64,000 nucleotides of DNA from a virus (IMGVR_UViG_3300037189_006220:56519-120518); one strand, 5' to 3'. Shown: positions 20,973 to 30,863, numbered from the stretch's first letter. The notes: a model not told the origin generated them from the sequence alone. Made by a program: numbers and translations.

Positions 20973-22121
20973 CTATAGCTCCGCTTCAGCTGTATATTGA
21001 AAACCAATACCAGCAGCACTTGCAGTGCCACTAGAATATACAAGTGTAACATTTGTATTACCAGAACCAGTATCTGCGTAAACAGTCTGTCCTTGTGTGG
21101 TAGTTGACCCCAAGATAAAGCGTTGACATTTTCCGGAGGCTCCAAGAGCATCGTAACAGGTCACTGTTGTTGGGGGCACACGTTTAGTGACCTTGTATAT
21201 TATTTGTCCACCAATATATCCCGTTGTTACAGCACCTACGTTTTGACTACCGTAAACCATTCCCACGTTTGAGGCAGTGCCGGGAGCTACTCCAACATCA
21301 TATGACTTTTCATAGTATCGCTGACATGCAGCAAGCTCCGCCTGAAGGCTAGGTGCTGAACGACGGAATGGGGAAGCCGCGGGACCTTCTTCTACCTGTA
21401 CTCCCGTGAAATAGACAGTATTTGAGGCTGAAGAAACAGATGTAAACCTAATAAATCTAAGTTCAGTATTATCATTTGTGGCGGCACCAGTTGGGCGTGA
21501 AGATTGGTAAGTTGACGGTAGTGTCACCGTATAGCTAAATCGTTGCCACGATGTAGTGAGGTTAAAGTATGTCTCACTATAGTCTTGGTCGAAGTCAAAT
21601 TTAGCAGTAATCGCCGTAGCTGCCTTTGCGTAAAACGATACCGTAATTGTTTTACCAGCAAAAAGATATTTTCCATTTTCAATACTCTGCATGACCATGT
21701 GGTCTCCACCAGAAATATTGGATGACCATGATAGCGCCGCTGAGTATTGGACACCAACACCGGATGGAACATCAGTACTTTGAGCAAGAGTCAAAGCAAC
21801 TGCTGAAGCCCCAGAGGAAATTATCTTATATCGGTCAGCACTCGGATACCCCGATGTATTTAACGCTTGAGGCGCTGAGGTAGAGCGTTGCCAGTAATCC
21901 AGCGCACCGTTAATGATGTAGTTAGGGGAGGTAGGAACGCTATTCCACGTAGTGTCATAGCTATTAGCAGAAGCCTTAGCTAAGACTTGCCCCGCGGAAC
22001 CACCCGAAGGAACTCCAACCGTAGTCACCGACGCAGAACGCCATGCACCTATAGTTGAGTCATAGGTGTAGTTATTAAAAGTCTGCCCGTTAGTTGGGGA
22101 TGAAGGGAAGTCAAGTGCCAT
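20973..22121 (-). CDS. Tail fibre with carbohydrate-binding module, 382 aa
   Basis: N-terminus MALDFPSSPTNGQTFNNYTY is a fibre attachment motif. Residues about 65-235 form a CBM-like jelly roll (NYIINGALDYWQRST, SWQRFSYTVTLP, VYFTGVQVEEG), followed by a C-terminal domain beginning LQAELAACQRYYEKSY. The whole architecture is repeated in the next gene upstream (22131), so the two are diverged tandem duplicates. The CBM probably contacts host wall glycans. Confidence 0.78.
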   Translation of the reverse strand: MALDFPSSPTNGQTFNNYTYDSTIGAWRSASVTTVGVPSGGSAGQVLAKASANSYDTTWNSVPTSPNYIINGALDYWQRSTSAPQALNTSGYPSADRYKIISSGASAVALTLAQSTDVPSGVGVQYSAALSWSSNISGGDHMVMQSIENGKYLFAGKTITVSFYAKAATAITAKFDFDQDYSETYFNLTTSWQRFSYTVTLPSTYQSSRPTGAATNDNTELRFIRFTSVSSASNTVYFTGVQVEEGPAASPFRRSAPSLQAELAACQRYYEKSYDVGVAPGTASNVGMVYGSQNVGAVTTGYIGGQIIYKVTKRVPPTTVTCYDALGASGKCQRFILGSTTTQGQTVYADTGSGNTNVTLVYSSGTASAAGIGFQYTAEAEL

Positions 22122-22130
22122 GTTCTTATC

Positions 22131-23399
22131 CTACAGCTCCGCGTCACAGGTCCATTGGTACGCAATTGCTGCGTTAGTAACTGTTGACGCATTAAAGTAT
22201 GCTCCAAAACTACTTGTACCGCCAGCCCAAATAACACTTGCTACATCCGCTGAGTTATTCCACATTTTATCAATCGTTCCAGTATATGGACTATAAGTAT
22301 GAACCACTCCGTTATAGATTCGTTTTGGAACTTGATATTTTGTCGTTTGTGCATTTGTTTGAGTAGCTGTAGCCGTATTGGTTGCTCGCCAAGAAACCAT
22401 ACCTGACTCAGTTATGGAGCCGGGACCATCTACCGTGTTATACGATTTCTCGTAGTATCTTTGACATGCAGCAAGCTCAGCCTGTAACGAGTTGGCGTTA
22501 CGACGGAATGGAGTAGCTACGGTACCTGACTCCAGTTGTACGCCCCAAATATCAATATTATTTGCCGAAATACCCGTTGAGCCACTATAAAGAGGGCGAA
22601 CATCTAGGTAGGAACTTGTACCAATTGTTTTACCAGAAATGCTGGGAATGTTAAGTGTCACGGAATAGCGTTGCCATGATGTTGTCAAAGAAATTGCGGA
22701 ACCAACTGCTTGAGCAACACCACCCCCGCCCGAACCAAAGTTTTGTTCAATAACTGGCGTAAATGCAGTAGTTGCCGTACCAGCCTTTGCCCAGAACGAC
22801 AGGGTCGCAGTCTGTCCTGCCAAGGTGCGAACATCTTCAACACGTTGTGTAAACCAGAAGTATCCCGAAGGCGTACCCGTCCATGCCATACGGCAAAAGT
22901 AAGCACCTTCATATCCAGCAACAGGAGCAGTACCGGGGGTAAAAGCTTGTTGAGAAACTGAAACTGTTTGACCACTAGCAGCGACAATAGCCCATCGGTC
23001 AGCAGTATATCCAGCAGAGGAAAAAGCAGTACCCGTCCAACGCTGCCAATAATCAAAAGCACCGTTAATGAGGTAGTTCGGGCTTTGATATGTCGCAGCT
23101 GAGTAAACAGAGCGAGACTGCTCCACCCACTGACCACCCGTGGCATCAACATAATAAATAAAACATGTACCATCGACGGTATACATCCACATATCACCGT
23201 TTGAAGGGTTAAGTGGTGCAGTATCTGATGTAGTGATTGTACGAGGAGATATAGAAGAAGCAGTTTGTGTATCTACCCAGATATCACCAATAACTCCACC
23301 AGTTGGCTGAGTAGACTGCTCAAATACTGCCGGTACAGGTACAGTATTTTTCTGTACCGCCGCGGTGAAGTTTACGTCGCCTAGGGATTTCCTTGCCAT
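22131..23399 (-). CDS. Tail fibre with carbohydrate-binding module, 422 aa
   Basis: Same plan as the 382-aa neighbour: an attachment segment (GDIWVDTQTASS, NGDMWMYTVDG), a CBM-like jelly roll opening PNYLINGAFDYWQR and closing IDIWGVQLESG, then NSLQAELAACQRYYEKSYN and a variable end. Both copies end in a short motif (QWTCDAEL here, QYTAEAEL there), suggesting a conserved C-terminal clamp. The two genes differ mostly in the loop regions, as expected for adhesins under selection. Confidence 0.78.
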   Translation of the reverse strand: MARKSLGDVNFTAAVQKNTVPVPAVFEQSTQPTGGVIGDIWVDTQTASSISPRTITTSDTAPLNPSNGDMWMYTVDGTCFIYYVDATGGQWVEQSRSVYSAATYQSPNYLINGAFDYWQRWTGTAFSSAGYTADRWAIVAASGQTVSVSQQAFTPGTAPVAGYEGAYFCRMAWTGTPSGYFWFTQRVEDVRTLAGQTATLSFWAKAGTATTAFTPVIEQNFGSGGGGVAQAVGSAISLTTSWQRYSVTLNIPSISGKTIGTSSYLDVRPLYSGSTGISANNIDIWGVQLESGTVATPFRRNANSLQAELAACQRYYEKSYNTVDGPGSITESGMVSWRATNTATATQTNAQTTKYQVPKRIYNGVVHTYSPYTGTIDKMWNNSADVASVIWAGGTSSFGAYFNASTVTNAAIAYQWTCDAEL

Positions 23400-23408
23400 A
23401 AGTTAATC

Positions 23409-26400
23409 CTAACCGATAATGACGTAAGTGTATGCTCCAGCAGTGAGAGAACTTGCAGATGTAAATGTCGTTGTTCCACCGCCGGTAGATGCATTAACTA
23501 CGTCAAGCTCGACCTGATATCCAGTAGCTGTCTCAAATACCTGAGCTGTAACCCACTGACCAAACCCGTGGTTGACTGACCATGAAGTTCCAGCTGTGTT
23601 TGTTCCAGTAGTCTTCTTAGCCACACCAGTAATAGCACCTGAAGTACCATTAATGCTTGTTACACCAGTTGAAGATGTGAGGTATGTCGAGCCATCAAGA
23701 ACAAGGGTTCCGTCAGTTTGTGTTTTTACAAATCCCCCCGTGCTGTTAGCAACAGTCGGGAGTTTTACTGCACCTGTAATAAATGTTGTAGAAGAAGCAT
23801 TACCAACATAAATACCAGTTGCATTTGTATAACCAACACGAACAGTTCCTACAGTTGCTCCCGATGTTCCCGCATCAATAGTTACGGTACCTGAGTTGCC
23901 TGTAGCATTTCCAGATTTGAGGGATACGCTTCCAGAAGTGAGGTTTGATGTACCCGATGCAAGAGTTAGGTCACCACTACCAGAGACTGCGGCATTAGTG
24001 ATGTTACCTGTTCTAATCGTTAGAGGCTCGCCCGAGACACCACTACTCAAGTCTTCTGTACGAAGGAGACCACCAGCAGTACTTCCCGCTGCTGCACCAA
24101 ATACAACCGCTCCAGAAACTGAGTGGACAATGCGAACGGTTGCGGTGTTGGTGTAGTTACCGATGTTGACAATACCTGCTGCAGTTGTACCGACGTTAAT
24201 GATTCTATTCGACCCAGAAGTGCCGTTGTCAATAGTTACTGAGCCTGTTGTACCTGACTTCAACGAGAGGGCACTTGCAGCTGCCGAGGCGACTGTGAGG
24301 GCACCAGAACCAGTGATGTTGCTTGTACCAACAGTGAGACCAGCAAAGGTCGGGGTCGATGTTGTAGCAATATCTTGGGGAAGAGAGAGGGTTACTGCAC
24401 CCGTAGACGCTGAAGCAGTTACTTGGTTAGCAGTTCCAGTAATTGATGTTACCGCTGAGCTAGAAGTAAGATATGTGCTACCGTCCGAGGTAAGGTTACC
24501 TGACGCGTCCACCTTTACGAAACCAGCTGTACCAGAAGACAGGGCACCAATCTTGGTTAGTGAAGAGTTAACTACACCAGAAGCTAGTGTCGTTCCAGTA
24601 AGTGAACCAGCAGGAGCCGAAGCAACGAGCGTACCGTTGATGGTCGTGGTGGTTGCCGAGCGACCAATGGTTACAGCACTAGCATTAGTAACACCAATGT
24701 TTACTGCACCTGTAGTTCCGCTTACTACTGTTCCTGAATCGACATTTACGTTACCAGCGTTGCCTGTACCAGTATTGTCACCAGATTTCAGGATAAGGTC
24801 ACCAGTGGACGCGCTACCAGTTTGTGAACCAGTCTTTAGCGTGACCGAGGCACTTGCACTAGTAAGCGATGTTGGCATTCCAGTAAGAGTTACCGCTGTA
24901 GAAGCAGTCGTATTACGGAACGTAAATGTTGAAGCTCCAGAACTTTGAAGAGTAATACCACCGTTGGCGTTAATTGTAGCGGTAGAGCCAGACACGTTAC
25001 CAATGTTGACTGCACCAGTAGATGTTGTACCAATGTTGATTGAAGCAGAACCTGATGATTGAAGATTCAGCGATTGGTTTGTGCCACCAGCCGCAATAGT
25101 CAGTGCACCAGCACCAGTAATATTTGTTCCAACATCAGTGATGCTAGTAGCTGAAGTACTAGCTGAGCCATCAAAGCTGAATCCCCACAGAGTACGCGCT
25201 GTAGATAGTGTAGCTGCTGAGCCAGTAATGTTGCTATCTGTAAAAGCAACCGTCTTACGAGAAGTAGCAGGTGTAAAGTAGAGGTTTGTACCATCGAACT
25301 CCATCGCACCAGCGGTTGCTGTTGTGAGGTTAGTTCCTGATGTGAAGTAGAGAGGAGCTGTTCCTGTAGTAGCAGTTCCAGCAGCAAGTGTAATCTTCTT
25401 ACCACTGAATGTTTCAGTTCCCGTAAGGGTAGCAAGAGTTCCTGTTGTAGGAAGTGTTACTGAAGTATTAGCTGTAGATGTGAGAGTAGTTGTGTAAGCA
25501 CCAGATGTGGTGAGGCTTCCACCAAGAGTAATAGTCTTAGAACCGTTATTAACACCAGTACCACCATAGGTTGGGTCAATAATCGTAGCTTTCCAAGCAC
25601 CAGTAGTAATACCAGTCGTACTTGATACTGTTGTAATAGATGATTGACCAACGTAGTTTGAGTCAATGTCAATTGAGTTTGTATTGACAAGAATACGGTT
25701 AGAAGTTCCAACAATATCAAAAGCATTACCGTTGGCAACCATACCGGCACCAGCGGTAACACTTGATGCGCCCGAGAACTGAACCCACGTTTGACCTGTA
25801 AAGTCTGTTAGATATGTGTTGCTCTGGGTCCACGATGTGTTTTGGTAAGAAGTACCCTCCATGACAAAGAAGGTTGCACCCTTAAGCTCGGTGTAGGTAT
25901 TAGCATCTGATGAGCGAGTCAGAGTATAGGTTGTACCGTTATCGGTGTAGTCATAGACACCATTCTCAGCACCAGCAGTCTGACCTGTAAGAAGAAGTCG
26001 GTACCCTGAGTGAGTAGAGGTAAGGGTGGGGTGACCGTCAATTGTAACGGTACTAGTGTTTCCCGTAAGTGGCACATTCGCAGTAGCAAGAAGGTTTACA
26101 GCTTGCTTCCATGTAACACCAGCAACTTTGTTATCTACATAAAGCTTATTAGCAGCATCGCCATTGTTAACTGGGTCAGCTACGTTGATGATTCGTGCAC
26201 TAGATACGTTTACAGAACCTGTACCGCTCGGGACAAGAATAACATTCTGATTTGTTCCACCAGCAGTAAATGTAAGTGCACCAGTTCCAGTAATAGAACC
26301 ATTTGTAGTACCAGTACCACCCTTGGCAACAGTAATTGTATTACCGCTCCACGTAGAAGTACCAGTAAGAGTCAGGTCGGCAATAGAAGTTACTGTACTT

Positions 26401-26618
26401 CCAACGGTGATGGTTGTTCCACCAAGAGTAATAGAGCTACCACCAGTAGCAATCTTCTGCCAAGAAGTTCCATTGTGGTAATAGAACGAAGCATCACCAG
26501 TATTGAAGTAGATTTGACCGGCTACAGGAGAGCTGGGAGGCGTAGACAGATTTTGAACACGCGCATTCTGCAACTCATTCTGAAGAAGGTTGAGATTAGT
26601 TAGAAAATTACGAGCCAT
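23409..26618 (-). CDS. Long tail fibre, 1069 aa
   Basis: N-terminal attachment segment (FLTNLNLLQNELQNARVQNL, then AGQIYFNTGDASFYYHNGTS) is followed by long beta-helical stretches made of short SxTxT/GTTxxTxxIG repeats, typical of elongated fibre shafts. The last 60 residues (KKTTGTNTAGTSWSVNHGF to AGAYTYVIIG) form the C-terminal domain shared with the 146-aa collagen-like protein and many other phage fibres. It is the largest of the set and probably the main shaft. Confidence 0.82.
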   Translation of the reverse strand: MARNFLTNLNLLQNELQNARVQNLSTPPSSPVAGQIYFNTGDASFYYHNGTSWQKIATGGSSITLGGTTITVGSTVTSIADLTLTGTSTWSGNTITVAKGGTGTTNGSITGTGALTFTAGGTNQNVILVPSGTGSVNVSSARIINVADPVNNGDAANKLYVDNKVAGVTWKQAVNLLATANVPLTGNTSTVTIDGHPTLTSTHSGYRLLLTGQTAGAENGVYDYTDNGTTYTLTRSSDANTYTELKGATFFVMEGTSYQNTSWTQSNTYLTDFTGQTWVQFSGASSVTAGAGMVANGNAFDIVGTSNRILVNTNSIDIDSNYVGQSSITTVSSTTGITTGAWKATIIDPTYGGTGVNNGSKTITLGGSLTTSGAYTTTLTSTANTSVTLPTTGTLATLTGTETFSGKKITLAAGTATTGTAPLYFTSGTNLTTATAGAMEFDGTNLYFTPATSRKTVAFTDSNITGSAATLSTARTLWGFSFDGSASTSATSITDVGTNITGAGALTIAAGGTNQSLNLQSSGSASINIGTTSTGAVNIGNVSGSTATINANGGITLQSSGASTFTFRNTTASTAVTLTGMPTSLTSASASVTLKTGSQTGSASTGDLILKSGDNTGTGNAGNVNVDSGTVVSGTTGAVNIGVTNASAVTIGRSATTTTINGTLVASAPAGSLTGTTLASGVVNSSLTKIGALSSGTAGFVKVDASGNLTSDGSTYLTSSSAVTSITGTANQVTASASTGAVTLSLPQDIATTSTPTFAGLTVGTSNITGSGALTVASAAASALSLKSGTTGSVTIDNGTSGSNRIINVGTTAAGIVNIGNYTNTATVRIVHSVSGAVVFGAAAGSTAGGLLRTEDLSSGVSGEPLTIRTGNITNAAVSGSGDLTLASGTSNLTSGSVSLKSGNATGNSGTVTIDAGTSGATVGTVRVGYTNATGIYVGNASSTTFITGAVKLPTVANSTGGFVKTQTDGTLVLDGSTYLTSSTGVTSINGTSGAITGVAKKTTGTNTAGTSWSVNHGFGQWVTAQVFETATGYQVELDVVNASTGGGTTTFTSASSLTAGAYTYVIIG

Positions 26619-26633
26619 TATGCAGTCCTATAG

Positions 26634-27074
26634 CTATGAAAGGTAGGCGATTCCCGATGTCGCGGAAGAGAAAAAGATTTGAAGGATACCAAGACTATTA
26701 TATCTTACGTCACCTTCAATGACGGACCCTGCGGAGTCGAGAGTCTTCACATTTGGATAGAAAGAGAGATTATGATTGATAGTCCACACATCGGCAACAG
26801 CATTCTGCACATGAGTGTAGGCAATTGTTTGGGTTACTCCAGCTGGACCCTGAATACCCTGAATACCCTGAATACCCTGAATACCCTGAATACCCTGAAT
26901 ACCACGCTCACCTTGAGGTCCTTGAGCACCCGGAGCACCATCAGTTCCGCGAGGACCGGGAATACCCTGAGCAACTTCAACGACAAGTTGAGACTCAACC
27001 TCAACAACTACTTCGGTGACATCCGTCTCTGAAACAACTATAACCTGAGGATTGTCATTAATACTAGGAGACAC
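26634..27074 (-). CDS. Collagen-like tail fibre protein, 146 aa
   Basis: A Val/Glu-rich N-terminus is followed by a Gly-x-y collagen segment ([19 protein letters not shown], then six GIQ units and GPAG) and a C-terminal beta domain ([16 protein letters not shown] to [11 protein letters not shown]) that ends many phage fibres. The collagen part should trimerise. Start is GTG at 27074, overlapping the previous gene by 11 bases. The six GIQ units come from a perfect 9-bp tandem repeat. Confidence 0.8.
   Translation of the reverse strand: MSPSINDNPQVIVVSETDVTEVVVEVESQLVVEVAQGIPGPRGTDGAPGAQGPQGERGIQGIQGIQGIQGIQGIQGPAGVTQTIAYTHVQNAVADVWTINHNLSFYPNVKTLDSAGSVIEGDVRYNSLGILQIFFSSATSGIAYLS
26847..26900. 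repeat. 9-bp tandem repeat, six copies
   Basis: ACCCTGAAT is repeated six times without error, encoding Gly-Ile-Gln on the minus strand. Unit length is a multiple of three, so slippage changes shaft length without breaking the frame. Confidence 0.95.
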
Positions 27075-27420
27075 GAGTCACATCTTTCATATGCGTAACT
27101 TCGCCACGAATCCAAGTTTTTACTTCTTCTCCACGAGTAGCCTGTAAATCCCAGACTCCATTTTTTACAAGGAGCGAGTTTGCAGCAGAAAGAAAAATAC
27201 CAATACGACCCTGACTTGCCTGAGAGTCATCCACCTCAAAGTCGATATGGTCAGAAGAGGAATCGTTAGGTCGCCACTGAGCAGTCCAGTTACCCCAGCC
27301 CTCAGCAACAAGATTAATAGGTGTAGTAATCCCATTAATCTTTGAGTTCATACGGTAGGAAGCAGTAAGAGAGTCACCACGATATACCTGTAGTGACTTA
27401 ACAATTGCTGGGAACGACAC
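27064..27420 (-). CDS. Fibre-base protein, 118 aa
   Basis: A beta-rich protein ([38 protein letters not shown]) resembling the N-terminal BppU-like domain that joins receptor-binding proteins to a baseplate. GTG start with a very good binding site (GGAGG, six bases upstream). It is the first gene of the fibre operon and probably forms the joint between tail tip and fibres. Resemblance is moderate. Confidence 0.6.
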   Translation of the reverse strand: MSFPAIVKSLQVYRGDSLTASYRMNSKINGITTPINLVAEGWGNWTAQWRPNDSSSDHIDFEVDDSQASQGRIGIFLSAANSLLVKNGVWDLQATRGEEVKTWIRGEVTHMKDVTRVS

Positions 27421-27472
27421 GGACTACCTCCGAAAAATGGGTGGCGCACAAAAGCCATCAATAAAACTATTG

Positions 27473-27493
27473 ATTATAGTCCCATTTTAGCAA
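27473..27493 (-). promoter_or_regulatory. Promoter region of the tail-fibre/lysis operon
   Basis: On the minus strand TTGCTAAAAT (27484-27493) and TATAAT (27473-27478) lie 50-70 bases before the GTG of the first fibre gene. Neither has a good -35. The first string equals the extended -10 at 5086-5095. The arms AAAATGGG/CCCATTTT around 27434-27489 also allow a hairpin here, so a terminator/promoter overlap is possible. Confidence 0.45.
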
Positions 27494-27495
27494 GG

Positions 27496-27696
27496 TTATT
27501 CAGTAGTGATGCCTCTAAGAGAGTCAAGATACCGAGCATAGGCAAGAAATGCCTTAGCATCTCCCCACCACCTATTCTCTTCTAAGTCCTCTTCTACACA
27601 GAACTCCCAACTACCAACCTTGACATAGGTGTAGTTATCACCGCCTCGGTCAACAACGACCTCGGGAAGCTCATCTTCATTAATTTCAATAGCCAC
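27496..27696 (-). CDS. Small hypothetical protein, 66 aa
   Basis: Acidic protein (EINEDELPEVVVDRGGD) with an aromatic middle (VGSWEFCVEEDLEENRWWGD). Its GTG start overlaps the stop of the primase gene (TAGTG), so the two are coupled. It may be a small partner of the replication protein; the family is not known to me. Confidence 0.6.
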   Translation of the reverse strand: MAIEINEDELPEVVVDRGGDNYTYVKVGSWEFCVEEDLEENRWWGDAKAFLAYARYLDSLRGITTE

Positions 27697-30299
27697 TATC
27701 GTGCCAATCGTGAGATTTCAGACCAACTACTTTCGTTGGAGTCCGTACTTGTTGGTTTCAGTATACGACCAACTAACTCTGCACGAGTTCCTTCTCCAGT
27801 AATTTCTTCTCCACGGTCACGCAGACGACGAGTAAGGGCAATCTGAGTCATTGGCTTTTCACCGCGACCTTCGCTCCACCAGCGGTACGCTCCGAAGAGT
27901 GACTTGATGGAGACAGAGGTTCCCATTGTTGTTTCCTCATTGAGGAACATGCCCAGACGGTCTTCATCCTTACGGTACATCTCAGAAGCCTCAAGAACCA
28001 CCTTGCACCAACCCACAGGGTCTACCGCAGTAGAGTTCAATACTTTCATGGCACCCTCGACAGCCCATGCAAGAATTGCTGGCTGTCCACCATTCGGGTC
28101 AAACAAGAACTCTTTGAGAGTGGGGTCAGAAATCTTGGGGACATTCTTCCACGGAACTGGACGAATACGTCGCCACATAGCATCGTCAGTAATCATCGGA
28201 CGGTGGTTAGTTGTAATCCACAACTTAGCCTGTGCTTGGAATGTGAATGGACGCTCACCCGGAGAACGAGCCGAGATTTCAGATGAACCAGTCAACTTCT
28301 TAACCGCGTTCTCTTTAATACGCTCAGACTCAGGCAACTCGTCAACCCAGACCATACGCTTACCACGGAGTTCAGCCCAGTGATAGAGGTCAGTAGATGA
28401 GGACATACCGTCCTTATCAGCAAGGATATTCGAGTCCATGGGCCATGCATACTGCTGGGTACCAAGAACCTTAACGATTGACTCAACAAACGTGTTCTTA
28501 CCAGAGCCGGGAGGACCGTATACGAGGCACATGATGTCGAGAGTATTAAGACCAGTCATAGTGTAGCCAACTACTCGCTGAAGCCAGTCTTGATATTCCT
28601 TGTCTCCACCAGTAGCAAAGTCTAGGTACCCAACCCAGCGAGCATTGATTGCCCCCGGACTATAAGCAATAGGAGAGCGACGAGTAATGTAAAGTTCCGG
28701 GTCACCCTTGATAAGTTCACCAGTGCGAAGATTCACAACACCGTTAGCAACACCAAGTAACTCTGCATCACTATCCCATGAGTCAACAGGAACAGTAATA
28801 CGAGGGTCAGATGTTGCGCTCTCAATAGAGGCATTGATACGAGCGTTTGATTTAGAGTTCAAAGCCCACTTCAAGACTGCTGGCTTTTCCTCATCTTTAT
28901 ACCCAACAATCTCGCTGGGGATAGTAGAAGAAATCTTCTTGGCAATCTCACGAACCTGAAGGTTCTCTGCATCACTCTGCCAACTTGTACCAGACCAGTG
29001 GAACCAACCAAGACCCGGCGTATAACGCAGACCAGGACCAAAGTCGTCTACGAGACGGCGACCATTACCGAGGTCAGTAAGCGAACGCTTACCGGGCATA
29101 CCACCGTCTTCAGCACGAATAGCATCCACGTCTTTGGGGACATCGATACGAGTGAGGCTAGAAGCATCAGCAACAGAGTAGCCGTCACTGAGACCAGCAC
29201 GGATTACTCCACCAATAGTTCCCGGGTAATACGAAGCATCATCATCATCAGGGTCACTCGTGCTAACAGTATCCTGAATGACACCACGGAATGCTCCCTC
29301 CTTCATCTTGAGAGCAGCATTTTCTTCCCACTCTTTAAGTTCGCCACGACCCATAAGGTGCTTGGGGTTCTGCTTAACAAACTCAATGGCACGACGAACG
29401 TGACTAAGAAGACCGCCCTGACCATTTACTTCAAGAGGAGGACGTACCTTCTCTGAGTTAAAGAGCATCATCATAGACTCGACTGCCAACTCGCCAGCAG
29501 GAGTGTCTACAGGAAAACGGTTAGCAAGAGCGCAAGCCATAGCGTAGAGAGTTACAGCGCGAGCACCCTCATCGATTCCCTCATCAAGAAGCTTGTCAAT
29601 ATCAATTGGCTCACCATTATGCTCAAGACCCTCAAACGCACTCCAGTCTGCTCCACCAGAAGATGAAGCACCTACCCGGCGAGTACGCCTACGAAAAATC
29701 CCAAGCATATCTTCTGTAGCATCAGCCATCTCCATTTCCCACGGAGCATGACCCTCAATCCACTCATACTCCAACCCAGAGGAGTGGCGCGATGGGTTAA
29801 CAAGAACATAGCCATTGTGCTTGATATCAATACCCGGCAAGTTCGCAGCTTTAAGATTACCAATCAAGTCTTCCGACGGGTCACATTTAAAGTACATGTG
29901 ACGACCACGAACTACTTTGCCTTGGTAGTTGTACTCGCCAGTCTGTGCAGTAACTGTCTCAGGAACAACAAAGTCAATCTCATCGAGGAACTTATCCCAC
30001 GACTCATTTCCACCAGAGCGAGGGTCAATATCAATGACAAAGAATCCAGACGGTTTACAGAAAACACCAATGTTCCGCTCAGGGTTTGCTTCCCACCACG
30101 CATTAAGTTGACCCACATTATCAGTAGCGCGTTTCTGCCACTCCGAGATAGCGGGGTGCTTACCAGCGTCCTTGGGGTCAGAGTGCGGTCCGTTACAGGT
30201 GCACTTGCCAGAATCAGTGATTCCATAGCAAGGCAAGATGTGCCAACCCCGTGAGCCGTACCAGCCAGCCGCCTTAGTTAGTCTTGATTCGTCGCTCAA
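27696..30299 (-). CDS. Prim-Pol / SF3 helicase replication protein
   Basis: 867 residues. The N-terminal bifunctional primase-polymerase domain has FVIDIDPR (87-94, Asp90 and Asp92 as metal ligands), GRHMYF (132-137) and PGIDIKHNGYVLVNPSRH. The C-terminal D5/SF3 helicase has GPPGSGKNTF near residue 590 (Walker A), MVWVDELPE (Walker B) and LWITTNHRPMI (sensor 1), followed by the WRRIRPVPW arginine motif. The protein primes and unwinds DNA for phage replication. The start is a TTG with weak upstream signal, so a shorter version is possible. Confidence 0.92.
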   Translation of the reverse strand: MSDESRLTKAAGWYGSRGWHILPCYGITDSGKCTCNGPHSDPKDAGKHPAISEWQKRATDNVGQLNAWWEANPERNIGVFCKPSGFFVIDIDPRSGGNESWDKFLDEIDFVVPETVTAQTGEYNYQGKVVRGRHMYFKCDPSEDLIGNLKAANLPGIDIKHNGYVLVNPSRHSSGLEYEWIEGHAPWEMEMADATEDMLGIFRRRTRRVGASSSGGADWSAFEGLEHNGEPIDIDKLLDEGIDEGARAVTLYAMACALANRFPVDTPAGELAVESMMMLFNSEKVRPPLEVNGQGGLLSHVRRAIEFVKQNPKHLMGRGELKEWEENAALKMKEGAFRGVIQDTVSTSDPDDDDASYYPGTIGGVIRAGLSDGYSVADASSLTRIDVPKDVDAIRAEDGGMPGKRSLTDLGNGRRLVDDFGPGLRYTPGLGWFHWSGTSWQSDAENLQVREIAKKISSTIPSEIVGYKDEEKPAVLKWALNSKSNARINASIESATSDPRITVPVDSWDSDAELLGVANGVVNLRTGELIKGDPELYITRRSPIAYSPGAINARWVGYLDFATGGDKEYQDWLQRVVGYTMTGLNTLDIMCLVYGPPGSGKNTFVESIVKVLGTQQYAWPMDSNILADKDGMSSSTDLYHWAELRGKRMVWVDELPESERIKENAVKKLTGSSEISARSPGERPFTFQAQAKLWITTNHRPMITDDAMWRRIRPVPWKNVPKISDPTLKEFLFDPNGGQPAILAWAVEGAMKVLNSTAVDPVGWCKVVLEASEMYRKDEDRLGMFLNEETTMGTSVSIKSLFGAYRWWSEGRGEKPMTQIALTRRLRDRGEEITGEGTRAELVGRILKPTSTDSNESSWSEISRLAR

Positions 30300-30433
30300 T
30301 GTGTGTCCGTTTTTCGGTGTGTGCTTGATAGTGGTTCATCTATGTTACCACGCTCAATGGTTTAGTTGGAGACATGTAAATAAGTTATTATTGAAGGAGT
30401 AGCTTTTATCATTTGTCGTTCAGGATTCCTCTT

Positions 30434-30862
30434 ATGCCATTGCCAGACCGCGACCCTACAGCCGGTGAACTCCGCATTATGTTTGAAAACATTATGGCTG
30501 CTCTCCGTGATGTTAAAGAAACAATGGCGACAAAAGAATTTGTCAACACGAAATTCGACAACTATAACGAGCGTATGGTTCGTCTAGAAGAAGACGTTCG
30601 TGTATGGATTAGCAACGCTACCACAGCTAACGCAGAAATCAAAGAAGATACTCACCGTCGTATTGATGAGGTCAAAGCCGACCTCGTTTCCGAGACTGAT
30701 GAACTGCACAAACGTATCGATGAGATTGTTAGCGAGAAGACAGACAGCGAGAAAAGTAAGAAGGCTCGTACCGTAGCAATCACACTTGCTATTGTTGGTG
30801 CTGGTCTTTCACTCGCTGTGAGTATTGTCTCCGCAATTATCATCAACACTCTCATTCCATAG
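30434..30862 (+). CDS. Coiled-coil protein with C-terminal membrane helix
   Basis: 142 residues from the ATG at 30434, which has CAGGA nearby. Residues about 15-110 are a charged coiled coil (VRLEEDVRVWISNATTAN, RRIDEVKADLVSETDE, HKRIDEIVSEKT) and 115-140 a transmembrane helix (ITLAIVGAGLSLAVSIVSAI). The layout resembles XhlA-type hemolysin/holin partners. It is far from the holin. An in-frame TTG at 30413 lies 13 bases after the strong AAGGAG at 30394-30399, so the true start is not fully certain. Confidence 0.65.
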   Translation: MPLPDRDPTAGELRIMFENIMAALRDVKETMATKEFVNTKFDNYNERMVRLEEDVRVWISNATTANAEIKEDTHRRIDEVKADLVSETDELHKRIDEIVSEKTDSEKSKKARTVAITLAIVGAGLSLAVSIVSAIIINTLIP

Positions 30863-30863
30863 T

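Noticed and set aside
24163-24948. Plus-strand ORF of 261 codons inside the long fibre gene
   Set aside because: Antisense reading of TTT/GTT-rich beta repeats gives Pro/Val/Glu-rich open frames by composition alone; no start signals.
26010-26603. Long plus-strand ORF (197 codons) opposite the long tail fibre gene
   Set aside because: Composition is Ser/Thr/Cys/Asn-rich in a way that mirrors the antisense of the fibre repeats; no binding site; the minus-strand gene is clearly real.
26847-26900. Tandem repeat as a CRISPR-like array
   Set aside because: Units are 9 bp with no spacers and code Gly-Ile-Gln in frame.
30394-30433. Start of the coiled-coil membrane protein at TTG 30413
   Set aside because: The AAGGAG is 13 bases away, too far; the ATG at 30434 has a closer CAGGA. 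Kept only as an alternative.
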